A program made the translations under genes and the position numbers. Below are positions 38,933 to 47,791 of a DNA stretch of 61,579 nt, one piece after another. The notes below the pieces were generated by a model. That model did not search any database. It was not told the DNA's origin and saw only the letters and a program-made list of their open reading frames with translations. Source of the DNA: Candidatus Heimdallarchaeota archaeon (lineage in GTDB: Archaea; Asgardarchaeota; Heimdallarchaeia; Heimdallarchaeales; Heimdallarchaeaceae); NCBI GenBank assembly GCA_016839875.1, contig JAEOTK010000291.1, positions 1-61,579 of the forward strand. The letters run 5' to 3'. Every line of letters starts with the position of its first letter. The stretch's first letter is position 1.

Positions 38933-40216
38933 TTACTTTGTATAAACTTTATGCTTGAAAGGCATTATCGATAGATTTTGACTATCTAAGGATTTGAGAT
39001 TCTTTTTATTTATAACTTGATAGATTTCTGCGTTATTATTGATTTTTGAATATAAGAATTTGAAATCTGTTGCAAAAATCGATAAAAAGGAAATCCAATT
39101 AGAATCATAATCATTGTTCTTCACTTTAAAGGATCGAATAAAAGGTACTTTGTTGTATAGTTCTATAAGTTCATGAGGAGATATTATCACAATATTAAGT
39201 AGATCACTATTTTCTATAACTAATCTTGGTTGTAGAATTCCTTTTTCTTTAAGTTTTGATTTTATTCTAAACAAAGTTCTAGCTGAGACATCATGTGTCT
39301 GTGCAATATTTTGAATTTCAGGTCTTTTATAATCAATTTCACAGTTTCTCATTAGATGAATTATATAATCTTTATTAGAATCAAAAAATACCTCCGCAGA
39401 ATCATTTAAATTCTGTAATTTTGTTTTTGTATAATGTTTTGAAGAAGCATGTTCCCTCCAATCCTGAATTGTAATTCCTTTACAGAAAATCGAAGGATTG
39501 CTGATAATTCTTTTTTCCTGAACCTGAAAAAACGAGTTATTAGAAATTCGTCCTGCATAAACTCCATGAATCAATTTCAATTTAGGAAATAGAAGAAGCT
39601 CATCTGCAAACTGTATCTCATTATTTTTAATAATATCACTGTCAAAAGTAAAGAATTCAAAGGAATTTAATGATGGATAATTCACTAAACTTCCAAGGTA
39701 AATACCTCTAGAACGAAGATTTGATATGATGGTACTAACTTTTTTCTCAGATATACTCAAATCGCTTGCTATTGTTTTATATAGAATAAAAGGATCATTA
39801 CAAAGCTTACTAACTATCTTTTGTTCCAAAAAACTAAGATTCGTTCGCACAGTTCTAGAAAGCAAGTTTCTTTCGAAATACTTCTTAATTTCACTAAAAT
39901 TCATATTTCTTGAATATACAATATCATGTAATTTTCTTGTCTCAACCCAAAAATCCTTGTAACTAACAAATCTCCATAAATCGTTTAATTTAATTATTCT
40001 GTCATTAAAGAAGTATTTTGCAAAGATGTTTGTAAATTTGTCTCGAAGATTAGATGAAAACCTTGGTAAACTGTCCCTAAAGAGATTTTTTACCATTGTT
40101 TGAGAGAATAGGCTTATTTCTAATCTAAAATCACTAGCTTCAATACCACCAGTAAGTAGAGCTTGTAGTAATTTAGATATATTGTCGTGAGTATTGCTCA
40201 GCTTACTGTAACTCAT
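38933..40216 (-). CDS. Tandem winged-helix protein upstream of the RPA gene
   Basis: The 427-residue protein contains two Lrp/AsnC-like helix-turn-helix units: LEQKIVSKLCNDPFILYKTI with ASDLSISEKKVSTIISNLR near residues 128-170, and EIQNIAQTHDVSARTLFRIK near residue 290. Long helical regions flank them, and no effector domain of known type is visible. It ends 15 bases before the RPA start, so the two are probably co-transcribed. I suspect a DNA-binding regulator or an RPA-associated factor, but no function can be assigned with confidence. Confidence 0.7.
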   Translation of the reverse strand: MSYSKLSNTHDNISKLLQALLTGGIEASDFRLEISLFSQTMVKNLFRDSLPRFSSNLRDKFTNIFAKYFFNDRIIKLNDLWRFVSYKDFWVETRKLHDIVYSRNMNFSEIKKYFERNLLSRTVRTNLSFLEQKIVSKLCNDPFILYKTIASDLSISEKKVSTIISNLRSRGIYLGSLVNYPSLNSFEFFTFDSDIIKNNEIQFADELLLFPKLKLIHGVYAGRISNNSFFQVQEKRIISNPSIFCKGITIQDWREHASSKHYTKTKLQNLNDSAEVFFDSNKDYIIHLMRNCEIDYKRPEIQNIAQTHDVSARTLFRIKSKLKEKGILQPRLVIENSDLLNIVIISPHELIELYNKVPFIRSFKVKNNDYDSNWISFLSIFATDFKFLYSKINNNAEIYQVINKKNLKSLDSQNLSIMPFKHKVYTK

Positions 40217-40345
40217 TAATAAGATATTTGAAATTCAATATTTATACACCACTTTTTGCATAATGAAAATTAAATTTCCTAAATCAATATAACAAACTCC
40301 CAGAAAAGAAGTCAAGAAATTAGAGTAGAAGAAGAAGAAGAGAGA

Positions 40346-41404
40346 TCATTTAAGCTTAACAGTTGATTTCCTTTTCTTCTTAATTTGATACATTAAAAAT
40401 GCAGAACTGAAAACTACTATTGAGAACACTACAACAATCAATGCATAGTTTCTGAAAAGCCATATTCTAGGGGGAGCACGTTCAAGGTGTGGAGTATACC
40501 TCAATAACCAAAGAACAATGTTTTTCCATAAAACCAAGTTATCTGATTGTTCAACCCATTTTGTACCATCAGCTATTTCCAAATCACTAAACATAATAGT
40601 TGACCCCGATAATATCATTCGAGAATCGCTATACACTTTAGCTATAAGCCATGTTAGAAAACCATGAACTAGATCTCTGAACATATTATATTCATCGTTT
40701 ACTGTGTATGAAGTAATGGGTGTCCTTCCTACAGAAACTATCGGTTCTTCATTACCTAAAATTAAAGGCGATGAATATATTGTAGTGGAATTAACCAATT
40801 CTTCTTGTTTGTAAATTGTATAATTTGCATTGATATCTGTTAAATCTAGAGAAACAAAACTGTCATTTCCATAAATTCCCTGGAAATCATCCAAAATTAC
40901 ATCGGCGTTTGAAACATTAGCTGTTGCTCTTACCCTTGCACTTGTTAATCGATCCTCTCTACCTGCTAGAAGGTCGTTAATCGATGTTGGATGACCTGTA
41001 ATATTATCATCGTGAGTCAACGGATTGCAGAGTAGAAATAAAGAACCTCCTAATTCTACATAGTCCAACAATGCTTCAATCTCTGCAGGAGAAAGGTTGT
41101 CTTCCTCTTCAAAGCCCGGATTAGTAAAAATCAATAAATCTACTCCTTGCAGATTTGTTGAGTTGAAATCTGATTCTGTCTGGTATAATATTTCTACACT
41201 AATATCATCATCAGTATAGCTAGAAAGTTCATTTATGGAGTCAATGGCGGTTGTCATTAATGTCCTGTTAAAATATTGTCCATGTGATTCATCAAACATT
41301 ATGACGTAATCAGTAGTAGAATTACTTACTACGTTATATAGTAATGTGTTGTTTGTAAGAGTAATTATACTAATTATTATGATAGCCAGTAATCGTTTTT
41401 TCAT
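40346..41404 (-). CDS. Membrane-anchored extracellular protein, IFT52/GldG-like domain
   Basis: The 352-residue protein has an N-terminal signal helix (KKRLLAIIIISIITLTNNT) and a C-terminal transmembrane helix near residue 320 with a basic tail. The exposed region starts VIMFDESHGQYFNRT, followed by GVDLLIFTNPGFEEED and LLDYVELGGSLFLLCNP. This is the glutamine-amidotransferase-like fold pattern seen in GldG-type ABC accessory proteins and in eukaryotic IFT52. No ABC partner lies nearby. The relation is structural inference from short motifs. Confidence 0.65.
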   Translation of the reverse strand: MKKRLLAIIIISIITLTNNTLLYNVVSNSTTDYVIMFDESHGQYFNRTLMTTAIDSINELSSYTDDDISVEILYQTESDFNSTNLQGVDLLIFTNPGFEEEDNLSPAEIEALLDYVELGGSLFLLCNPLTHDDNITGHPTSINDLLAGREDRLTSARVRATANVSNADVILDDFQGIYGNDSFVSLDLTDINANYTIYKQEELVNSTTIYSSPLILGNEEPIVSVGRTPITSYTVNDEYNMFRDLVHGFLTWLIAKVYSDSRMILSGSTIMFSDLEIADGTKWVEQSDNLVLWKNIVLWLLRYTPHLERAPPRIWLFRNYALIVVVFSIVVFSSAFLMYQIKKKRKSTVKLK

Positions 41405-41550
41405 ATTATCCCAATTAAATCAATTTGTTAGGAATAAAAAATAAAGTATATTTAGACTTTTCGCCTTATGTGGATTTTGGATAAGAAAAGAGAAGTCTTC
41501 AACAATAAACACAACGTTTAAAAATTTCAGTTATGGGATTGTCTTACTTC

Positions 41551-41623
41551 GCCTCGATAGCTCAGCAGGTAGAGCGCTTCCTTGGTAAGGCAGAGGTCAG
41601 GGGTTCAATCCCCCTTCGAGGCT
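41551..41623 (+). tRNA. tRNA-Thr(GGT)
   Basis: The acceptor stem GCCTCGA pairs with TCGAGGC. The anticodon loop TTGGTAA gives anticodon GGT. The stem CTTCC/GGCAG has one T-C mismatch at the middle pair, which is unusual. The T-arm has GGGGTTCAATCCCC. CCA is encoded at 41624-41626. No intron is present. Confidence 0.92.
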
Positions 41624-41718
41624 CCAAATTTTCTAAATGACGTTTCAAACAATGAAAAAAACTTGAATATTCAAAAAAATTCTTAAGTTTATACCCATAT
41701 TTCTTCATGGTTCCAATT

Positions 41719-42504
41719 ATGACAGAATTTATACATAACGTAGAAGAAATAATTGAAGGTGTTGTAAGTTTAATAAGAGAAGAAGTCAAAAATTCAGGAT
41801 CTAAGGGAGTTGTCATAGGTTTAAGTGGAGGTATTGATTCGGCAGTTGTCGCACATTTATCTGTGCTAGCAGTGGGGAATGAGAATGTATCTTTAATTCA
41901 CATTCCAGAAAATGAATTGGATCCTATACATACAGAAGATGCCAAGTTAATTGCAATAGAACTTGAAATTGAACTTGAAATCATTGATATTTCTCATGTT
42001 ATTGAATCAATTATTAAATTACTACCAGAATTGAAAGATAATAAACTAGCTAAAGGAAATCTAAAAGCTCGAAATCGCACTGTTATTCTTTATGCAATCG
42101 CTAATATCGAGAATAGATTAGTTTTAGGTCCTTCAAACAAATCAGAGATAGAAATTGGCTATGGAACCAAATATGGGGATCTTGCTGCAGACTTGTGGCC
42201 TATCGCTGAAATCTATAAAACAGAGCTGTATAAGGTTGCGGAAAAGCTTGGTGTGAATAAGAAAATAATAGAAAAATCACCAACTGCAGGATTGTGGTCA
42301 AATCAAACCGATGAAGAAGAAATAGGAATTTCCTATTATAAACTTGATAGACTATTATTAGGACTAGAACAAGGCATAGAATCAGATATCTTGATAGAAG
42401 AAATACAAATTACTAGAGAACAGCTACAAAAAATACAATTAATGATTAGAAAAAGCTCTCATAAACGAAAGATGCCAAAGAAATATGAGATAGGACAAAG
42501 ATAG
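41719..42504 (+). CDS. nadE: NH3-dependent NAD+ synthetase
   Basis: The 261-residue enzyme makes NAD+ from nicotinate adenine dinucleotide. It shows the ATP-pyrophosphatase motif SGGIDSAVV near residue 36, KARNRTVILYAIAN, the GTKYGDLAADLWPI segment and the late PTAGLWSNQTDEEEIG motif. No glutaminase domain is present, so ammonia is the probable nitrogen donor. A TATA-like element at about 41687-41693 supports the ATG at 41719, giving a nearly leaderless message; an in-frame ATG at 41707 is possible. It lies downstream of tRNA-Thr. Confidence 0.92.
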   Translation: MTEFIHNVEEIIEGVVSLIREEVKNSGSKGVVIGLSGGIDSAVVAHLSVLAVGNENVSLIHIPENELDPIHTEDAKLIAIELEIELEIIDISHVIESIIKLLPELKDNKLAKGNLKARNRTVILYAIANIENRLVLGPSNKSEIEIGYGTKYGDLAADLWPIAEIYKTELYKVAEKLGVNKKIIEKSPTAGLWSNQTDEEEIGISYYKLDRLLLGLEQGIESDILIEEIQITREQLQKIQLMIRKSSHKRKMPKKYEIGQR

Positions 42505-42597
42505 TATTAATTTGTCTTATAAACGGCTGGGATTTAATAACTACCCTCTTTATTGTGGAGTATTTATTGTTTTGTTCTTATTAAAGAATGAAGAACA

Positions 42598-42822
42598 TTG
42601 TCATTAATTGTTGATGGAGATATAATTCAGAGCTTATTGAACATTCTGAATGTTATTCTTATTTATATTGCTAAACTAGGAATATGGGTTGGAATAATGA
42701 TTACCTCAGGAAAATTATGTAAAACAATAATAAGCAAGAATTGGAACAGAAACATATCCAAAATTGCAAAGAGCTTTTCCCTAATTTTATTGTTTACACT
42801 ATTTTACATTCTGTTAAACTAA
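42598..42822 (+). CDS. Small two-helix membrane protein (uncertain start)
   Basis: The reading frame encodes up to 74 residues with two hydrophobic helices, about residues 14-36 (NILNVILIYIAKLGIWVGIM) and 58-72 (SFSLILLFTLFYILL). No ATG is in frame at the start; TTG at 42598 is the assumed start, so the N-terminus is insecure. The composition matches a membrane protein, and it lies in a gap between nadE and the RadB-like gene that would otherwise be empty. No family was recognised. Confidence 0.4.
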   Translation: MSLIVDGDIIQSLLNILNVILIYIAKLGIWVGIMITSGKLCKTIISKNWNRNISKIAKSFSLILLFTLFYILLN

Positions 42823-42970
42823 GTATTTCTCGCTTCAAATCAGATGATTTCTGCCTACTGATATAAAATTTATACTTCAAAGTGAGAAGAAATAAGAGAA
42901 ATTCAAAGCCTTAATATATTATTAATGGGAGAATATCAAGACAACATTCCTAAGAAGTAGTGATGAGAAT

Positions 42971-43597
42971 ATGCTTGTTGATCTAATAAAAAATTCTAAA
43001 ATCCCAATTGGAATAACGCATATTGCAGGACCCCCAAATTCAGGAAAAACCACTTTGATTTACCATTCTTGTAAAGGAATAAGAGAGGGAAAGAAAGGAT
43101 TAGTGCTAGATTGTGAAATGAATTTTAGCGCTCAACGGCTACAGGACATCATTAGAGGAAAAAAAATAGATTTGAGAAATATCATAATTATGAATATAGC
43201 AGATAGAAACCAACAATTTAATACTATTATGAAAACACACAAATTCATAGTAAATGGAAATTTCAGTTTTATCGCTATTAATGGTATGACAGATCATTTT
43301 CGATTTACTAGTGAAAAAGAAGAGGTTTCTACATATAGACCCCTTTCGATGCAATTAGCATATTTGAAGATGATAAGTAAAAACGAAAAAATACCAATAT
43401 TGATGATAAATCAAGTTAGTGCTTTTAAAAATGAAAATAAGAAAGGTTTCAAACCAGTTGCAAATTCTGTAATGAAACATTACTCTGATAGAAGTATTAT
43501 CTTACAACATATTAATAGAAAACTGTTAAAAGCTACTCTTGAAGACGAAGAAGTTTATTACACAATTTCTTCTAATGGTATTGAAATAAGAAATTGA
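42971..43597 (+). CDS. RadB-like RecA-family ATPase
   Basis: The 208-residue protein has Walker A GPPNSGKTT near residue 20 and a Walker B-like hydrophobic strand FSFIAINGMTD, in which the usual acidic residue is replaced. The segment PILMINQVSAF (near residue 140) resembles the L2 region of RecA/RadA. This size, one RecA core without the N-terminal helix-hairpin-helix domain, fits RadB, the archaeal RadA paralogue. RadB proteins act as recombination mediators. It converges with the OSTC-like gene. Confidence 0.75.
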   Translation: MLVDLIKNSKIPIGITHIAGPPNSGKTTLIYHSCKGIREGKKGLVLDCEMNFSAQRLQDIIRGKKIDLRNIIIMNIADRNQQFNTIMKTHKFIVNGNFSFIAINGMTDHFRFTSEKEEVSTYRPLSMQLAYLKMISKNEKIPILMINQVSAFKNENKKGFKPVANSVMKHYSDRSIILQHINRKLLKATLEDEEVYYTISSNGIEIRN

Positions 43598-43614
43598 AGA
43601 GAGAGTTGAATACT

Positions 43615-44043
43615 CTACCCTCCTTTTGCTTGAAACAACAAAAGAATTGCTACATACCAAACGATAACTAAAGCTGCAGCTATAAATTCAACCTTTTGAG
43701 CTGTACTAACATCAAATGCATATTTGGTTGCATGATCAAAGAGGTACAAACTTAAAGCAGCAAACGAAAAAACAAAACCTGCAACTAAACCTTCGATAAG
43801 ATATTGAGCATGAGTATTTGGTGCAAGGAAAAGAGGACTACCGCCTGATTGACCTATACTAACTAGATCATCACTATTTACAATATCATATGCTCCACCA
43901 CTAAATATGTAGAAGATAATACCATATAATATCACATAAAGAACACTTCTTGGAATTCTTGTTGGAATCCTAATTGATATTTGATGTAATGAGAAATTGG
44001 GTCTTCGAATACCCGGTAGTATCCAAGGTAATTTTCTTGCCAT
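43615..44043 (-). CDS. OSTC/OST3-OST6-like oligosaccharyltransferase subunit
   Basis: The 142-residue membrane protein has three predicted transmembrane helices near residues 33-55, 81-102 and 118-138. The segments SGGAYDIVNSDDLVSIG and HAQYLIEGLVAGFVFSFAALS line up with the eukaryotic OSTC (DC2) pattern as I remember it: GGIIYDVI and GQYIMEGLASSFLFT. It lacks the thioredoxin domain of OST3/OST6, which makes the OSTC form the better match. The protein would assist STT3 (AglB) in N-glycan transfer. The catalytic STT3 at 50307-52580 is on the same strand, about 6 kb away. Confidence 0.72.
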   Translation of the reverse strand: MARKLPWILPGIRRPNFSLHQISIRIPTRIPRSVLYVILYGIIFYIFSGGAYDIVNSDDLVSIGQSGGSPLFLAPNTHAQYLIEGLVAGFVFSFAALSLYLFDHATKYAFDVSTAQKVEFIAAALVIVWYVAILLLFQAKGG

Positions 44044-44240
44044 TCTTATCTATCGTTCGACATAAATCAAACCATTTTAAATATTTCGACAAAGAATAAG
44101 AAAATGATAACTATTAATTGGAATTTATTATGTAAAAGAAGCTCAAAGCAGTGCCTCTCATTTATAACTTTCTTTCATCTAATCCATTAGAAGTGAGACA
44201 GAGTGTTAAAACATCTTGTAGTTATCTATATATTAATTAT

Positions 44241-44999
44241 TTAACCCTTGAATTGGATTCGTTTTTCAAGTGGATAAATAACAAACAAACCAGGGTTTTT
44301 CTCAACTAAGTGCATTAAATATTTTTCAACATCAGATTCTAAAACACTTAAACTAGTTGAGATTTCATTTAAGCTAAGTTCGGATACTTCGCCAATTCTT
44401 TCATCTAGATAGTCAGAAAGTAAAGATTCGAATATCTCAAAACCCAAGTAAATATTGTTATCTTGAATTACTCCTTTGAGTTCATCTTCATCAATCATTT
44501 GCTGAACAATAGGAAGAAGAATTTCCTGTTCAATTCCTAAGTTTTCACTAGTTGTACTTATATTGTACTCCTCAGCATTTGATAAACTGGAGAATAAAGT
44601 ATTATGAATATATGTCAGTGTGTAGAAGGCTTCCTTTCCATTGATTCCTCTTTCAAAATGATTTAAAAGACCAATAATGATATCAGTTTTTACTTTCCAT
44701 AGATCTTTTAGAATAGAGATCTCTAACCTACCATTTGTTTTCAAATTGTCCTTTATCTGAGATAATTTTTCCTTCTCAATAGATAGAAATAGCAATCGTT
44801 CAGGTAATAATACACCCTGAAGCTTTCCTTCAGAAATGTAGTTATTAACTAAATCATATCTTCCTTGTATATTAAGTTTAGAAGGAATTTTTCTAATGTT
44901 TACATAGTTTTTAATTTCCAACTCTTCAGTAAGTAACAAAATGAACTTCTTTTCTTTTGACATAAAGAGTCTAGATATTTTATCGAGAAACGTACTCAT
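44241..44999 (-). CDS. Tandem winged-helix protein, UFL1-like (putative)
   Basis: The 252-residue soluble protein is a chain of short winged-helix-like units. NIRKIPSKLNIQGRYDLVNN, KLQGVLLPERLLFLSIEKEK, NGRLEISILKDLWKVKTDI and GIEQEILLPIVQQMIDEDEL follow one another, and a final unit ends KNPGLFVIYPLEKRI. The repeated form, helix-turn-helix then two-stranded wing, and the sequence of the second to third units recall the N-terminal winged-helix repeats of the UFM1 ligase UFL1. No UFM1-like or E1/E2 genes are present here. This is a pattern-level suggestion; general PCI-like or transcription-factor winged-helix proteins remain possible. Confidence 0.5.
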   Translation of the reverse strand: MSTFLDKISRLFMSKEKKFILLLTEELEIKNYVNIRKIPSKLNIQGRYDLVNNYISEGKLQGVLLPERLLFLSIEKEKLSQIKDNLKTNGRLEISILKDLWKVKTDIIIGLLNHFERGINGKEAFYTLTYIHNTLFSSLSNAEEYNISTTSENLGIEQEILLPIVQQMIDEDELKGVIQDNNIYLGFEIFESLLSDYLDERIGEVSELSLNEISTSLSVLESDVEKYLMHLVEKNPGLFVIYPLEKRIQFKG

Positions 45000-45145
45000 T
45001 ATACTCGAAAAGAAGTATTCTAGGTTATTTTTAAAAGATTACTCTTCACGTTTTTGTTAATAATAAATAAATAGAGCACCAGATAAGAACGAACGTTGTA
45101 GTAGAAATTGTGGAGTTTATTTAGCTTGCTTATGTAAAAATATAG

Positions 45146-46078
45146 ATGCATATGACTAATATTGACAGAGTATCTTCTGGAATAGAAGGGATTGATAAAC
45201 TCCTACATGGTGGTATGATAAAGAATTCAATAAACTCAGTTGTAGGAAGTAGTGGAACAGGTAAAACTACAGTTGCACTAGCGTATGTTTATCAGGGACT
45301 TTTAGAAGGCGATCACATACTTTACCTCTCATTTGAGGAAACACCATCAAAACTACTAGCGGAAGCTGATGCGCTTGGAATTAAGATAAAAGAAATCTCT
45401 AGTAATTACAACGACTTAATTCATCTAGTAGAGAGTGAAAAAATAGTAGAATTTATGACTAATATTTTGCCTGCTCTAGCTCAAAAATTAAAACATAAAA
45501 ACGTTAAACATACAAGAATTATACTTGATCCATTAACACCCATTCTTTGGGAATTTCCATCTGAAAAAGAACAAAGAAAAGTGTTAACAAAAATCTATCA
45601 CCATTTAAGTTCCCTAGGAACTGTTTTACAGACCATCGAAGAACCTAATGCTTTTGGTCAAACAGATATTGGTGCTGTAGAAACCAGAGTGCCAATTTAT
45701 CTATCAGATAGTGTAATTCATATTCAAAATCTAGGATTAGGTGGAAAATATAACAGAACTTGTAAAATAGTGAAATCAAGAAGAACTGCACATCATGAAG
45801 GTATATACCCATTGAATTTTGTTGTTGGACAAGGTATAGTAATTGATACAAGTTCTATCCCGGAGGTAAGCGAAGAACCTCTAGCTACAGATGCAAGATA
45901 TCTTGAATTAATGAAGAGAGTTAAAGAAATGTCTAAGGATAAAGATCCAAAGAAGAGAATTATAGCACAAATAGCTAAGAACCTTCTAGGAGAAAGAGCG
46001 AAAAGAGAGGATAAAAACAGTATAGAACTAGTGAATGTACTAACAGATCCACAAGTACTTCAAGAGGTTAAAAAATGA
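45146..46078 (+). CDS. KaiC-like RecA-superfamily ATPase
   Basis: The 310-residue single-domain KaiC/GvpD-type ATPase has Walker A GSSGTGKTT near residues 34-42, a Walker B-like RIILDPLTPIL near residue 130, and the typical start RVSSGIEGIDKLLHGGM. LYLSFEETPSKLLAEADALG is a hallmark of the family. The C-terminal 70 residues (from about 240) form a basic, helical tail. The stop codon overlaps the next gene's start (ATGA). This is the first gene of a five-gene cluster and probably its energy-dependent regulator or kinase-like core. Confidence 0.88.
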   Translation: MHMTNIDRVSSGIEGIDKLLHGGMIKNSINSVVGSSGTGKTTVALAYVYQGLLEGDHILYLSFEETPSKLLAEADALGIKIKEISSNYNDLIHLVESEKIVEFMTNILPALAQKLKHKNVKHTRIILDPLTPILWEFPSEKEQRKVLTKIYHHLSSLGTVLQTIEEPNAFGQTDIGAVETRVPIYLSDSVIHIQNLGLGGKYNRTCKIVKSRRTAHHEGIYPLNFVVGQGIVIDTSSIPEVSEEPLATDARYLELMKRVKEMSKDKDPKKRIIAQIAKNLLGERAKREDKNSIELVNVLTDPQVLQEVKK

Positions 46079-46434
46079 GTTTTAGCAAGGGAATATCTTC
46101 TGAGCTTATGGATTTGATAGACTTAGAAGACGTAGAAGCAGCAATTCTATTCAGAATAGATGGGAATGTTGTAGAATCCTATTTTGGTGATAAATATTCT
46201 CAAGGATTGTTAAGGACAATTCAATGGTGCAAAGCAAATGTGGAAAAAGTTTCTCTTGAAATGAAAACAAATAACCTAAATAAGGTAACATATGAATTAA
46301 ATGATTTTTGTGTGATGTTTTTTGTTGTAAACAAAGTCACAATTCTGACAGCTGTAGCTACAGAGAATATTAATCTCAGTCTTTTGTCAATAGAATCAAA
46401 ACGAAAATCCCAAATAATTTCATCGTTTTTGTGA
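46075..46434 (+). CDS. Roadblock/LC7-like protein
   Basis: The 119-residue protein is a single alpha/beta domain. VEAAILFRIDGNVVESYFG and LLRTIQWCKANVEK are followed by strands NKVTYELNDFCVMFFVVNKVTIL, with a final helix (SIESKRKSQIISSFL). This is the Roadblock/LC7 (or MglB/Ragulator-like) layout. Such proteins scaffold and regulate small GTPases, and one lies two genes downstream. It starts with ATGA overlapping the KaiC-like stop codon, so the two are translationally coupled. Confidence 0.78.
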   Translation: MSFSKGISSELMDLIDLEDVEAAILFRIDGNVVESYFGDKYSQGLLRTIQWCKANVEKVSLEMKTNNLNKVTYELNDFCVMFFVVNKVTILTAVATENINLSLLSIESKRKSQIISSFL

Positions 46435-46443
46435 GGTTTCATT

Positions 46444-47769
46444 ATGCAAGTAGCAACAAGAACTGTTAGCCATAGGTCAATTCATCAAGCTACAAAAACC
46501 ATAATTAAAGATGTCATCGGAGATATTAATGGTACTCCAGATTATCTGGTTGCAGCATATACAACAAATTATAAAGAGAGAAAAGGATATCAGCAAGCTA
46601 TTTCCAAGATATGCGAAGAAAGTGGAACAAATAATGTTATGGGTGGTACATTTCCAGGGGTAGCTACATCTGATGATCTACCTACAACCCAAGGATGTTC
46701 AGTTATCGCAATTAAGTCAAATGAATTAGATATTAAAACACCTTTCTCATATTCAAATGTTAGAACCAATCCACAGAAAGGAGCGAAAAAATATGAAAAT
46801 CTTTTCGAGTTCAATGAGAAGAAATCGGAAATGGGTTTTTTCCTAACACCAGGACCGTTTTATCAGCAAAATGCTTTTGAACAATTAAAAATTCTGGATA
46901 CAGTCTTTGCTCGTAAATTCAAGAAAATGTTCAATTTTATTGGAGATATTATAAACAAAAACATGGGAAAAAATGGTTTTGGGCCTACTTTATTTGCTGA
47001 TACTATTCTAAATGAACTCGCTCAGAAGGGAGTAAAAAGTTTACTAGGTGGAGCTACAATTGATTTAGATATGGAATCTTGTTTCCAGTTTTGTGGAGAC
47101 AAAATCTATAGTAATGCATTGGTTGGTACTACGTTTTCCTCCGAAAAGCTTCAGTTTGGACATAGTTGGGCATTTGACAAGTCAAAAAGGAGTAAAGATT
47201 TTGGAATTACAGATGTTTTGAAAAGTGGATATGTGCAAAGTATAAATAAGAAACCAGCAAACAAAGCTTTTCATGATATTATTGGAATTTCAGAGGATTT
47301 GTATGAGGAAGCATTCAAAAAATTCTCCTATGCTTCGCTTCTGTATCTATCAGCGATTGAGTATGCCGAAGAACATATGCCATTTGTATCGGTTTGTCAT
47401 CCAATACTAGATGGGGTTGTTACCACCATTCCTGAAAGAATTTTCAACAATAGCACATCTAAAGCAGATTTCTTCACTCAATCAGGAACAGGAATTCAAA
47501 AATCAGCATTTGAGTGTGCTAATAGCATGACAGAACATCTAGAAAACCTTCGTTTTGGAATCTTTATTAATTGTAGTAACAGACTCTTAATTGCTGGAGA
47601 TAAAATTCAGAAGGAAAATGAGAGTATAAAAGAAGCTATAGGTGAAGAGGTACCTTTTATCACATTGTATTCAGGAGGAGAGTTTTCATTAATCAATCAG
47701 AAGCCCATTTACTCTTCTGTTTCTGTACACGGTATGGTAGTTGGAGAGAAAAAAAATGTGGTGTTTTAA
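46444..47769 (+). CDS. FIST-domain sensory protein
   Basis: The 441-residue protein matches the FIST_N plus FIST_C sensory layout, including the N-terminal half with GGTFPGVATSDDLPTTQG, the central LLGGATIDLDM, and the C-terminal half with FITLYSGGEFSL. FIST proteins are thought to bind small ligands, possibly amino acids, upstream of signalling pathways. It lies nine bases after the Roadblock gene and 22 bases before the small GTPase gene. No transmembrane segment was seen, so it would sense a cytosolic ligand. Confidence 0.85.
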   Translation: MQVATRTVSHRSIHQATKTIIKDVIGDINGTPDYLVAAYTTNYKERKGYQQAISKICEESGTNNVMGGTFPGVATSDDLPTTQGCSVIAIKSNELDIKTPFSYSNVRTNPQKGAKKYENLFEFNEKKSEMGFFLTPGPFYQQNAFEQLKILDTVFARKFKKMFNFIGDIINKNMGKNGFGPTLFADTILNELAQKGVKSLLGGATIDLDMESCFQFCGDKIYSNALVGTTFSSEKLQFGHSWAFDKSKRSKDFGITDVLKSGYVQSINKKPANKAFHDIIGISEDLYEEAFKKFSYASLLYLSAIEYAEEHMPFVSVCHPILDGVVTTIPERIFNNSTSKADFFTQSGTGIQKSAFECANSMTEHLENLRFGIFINCSNRLLIAGDKIQKENESIKEAIGEEVPFITLYSGGEFSLINQKPIYSSVSVHGMVVGEKKNVVF

Positions 47770-47791
47770 AGCGTTTATTTGGATATGATTC

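Noticed and set aside
41562..41816. A minus-strand frame across tRNA-Thr
   Set aside because: It covers the tRNA and the start of nadE; the translated region is antisense tRNA.
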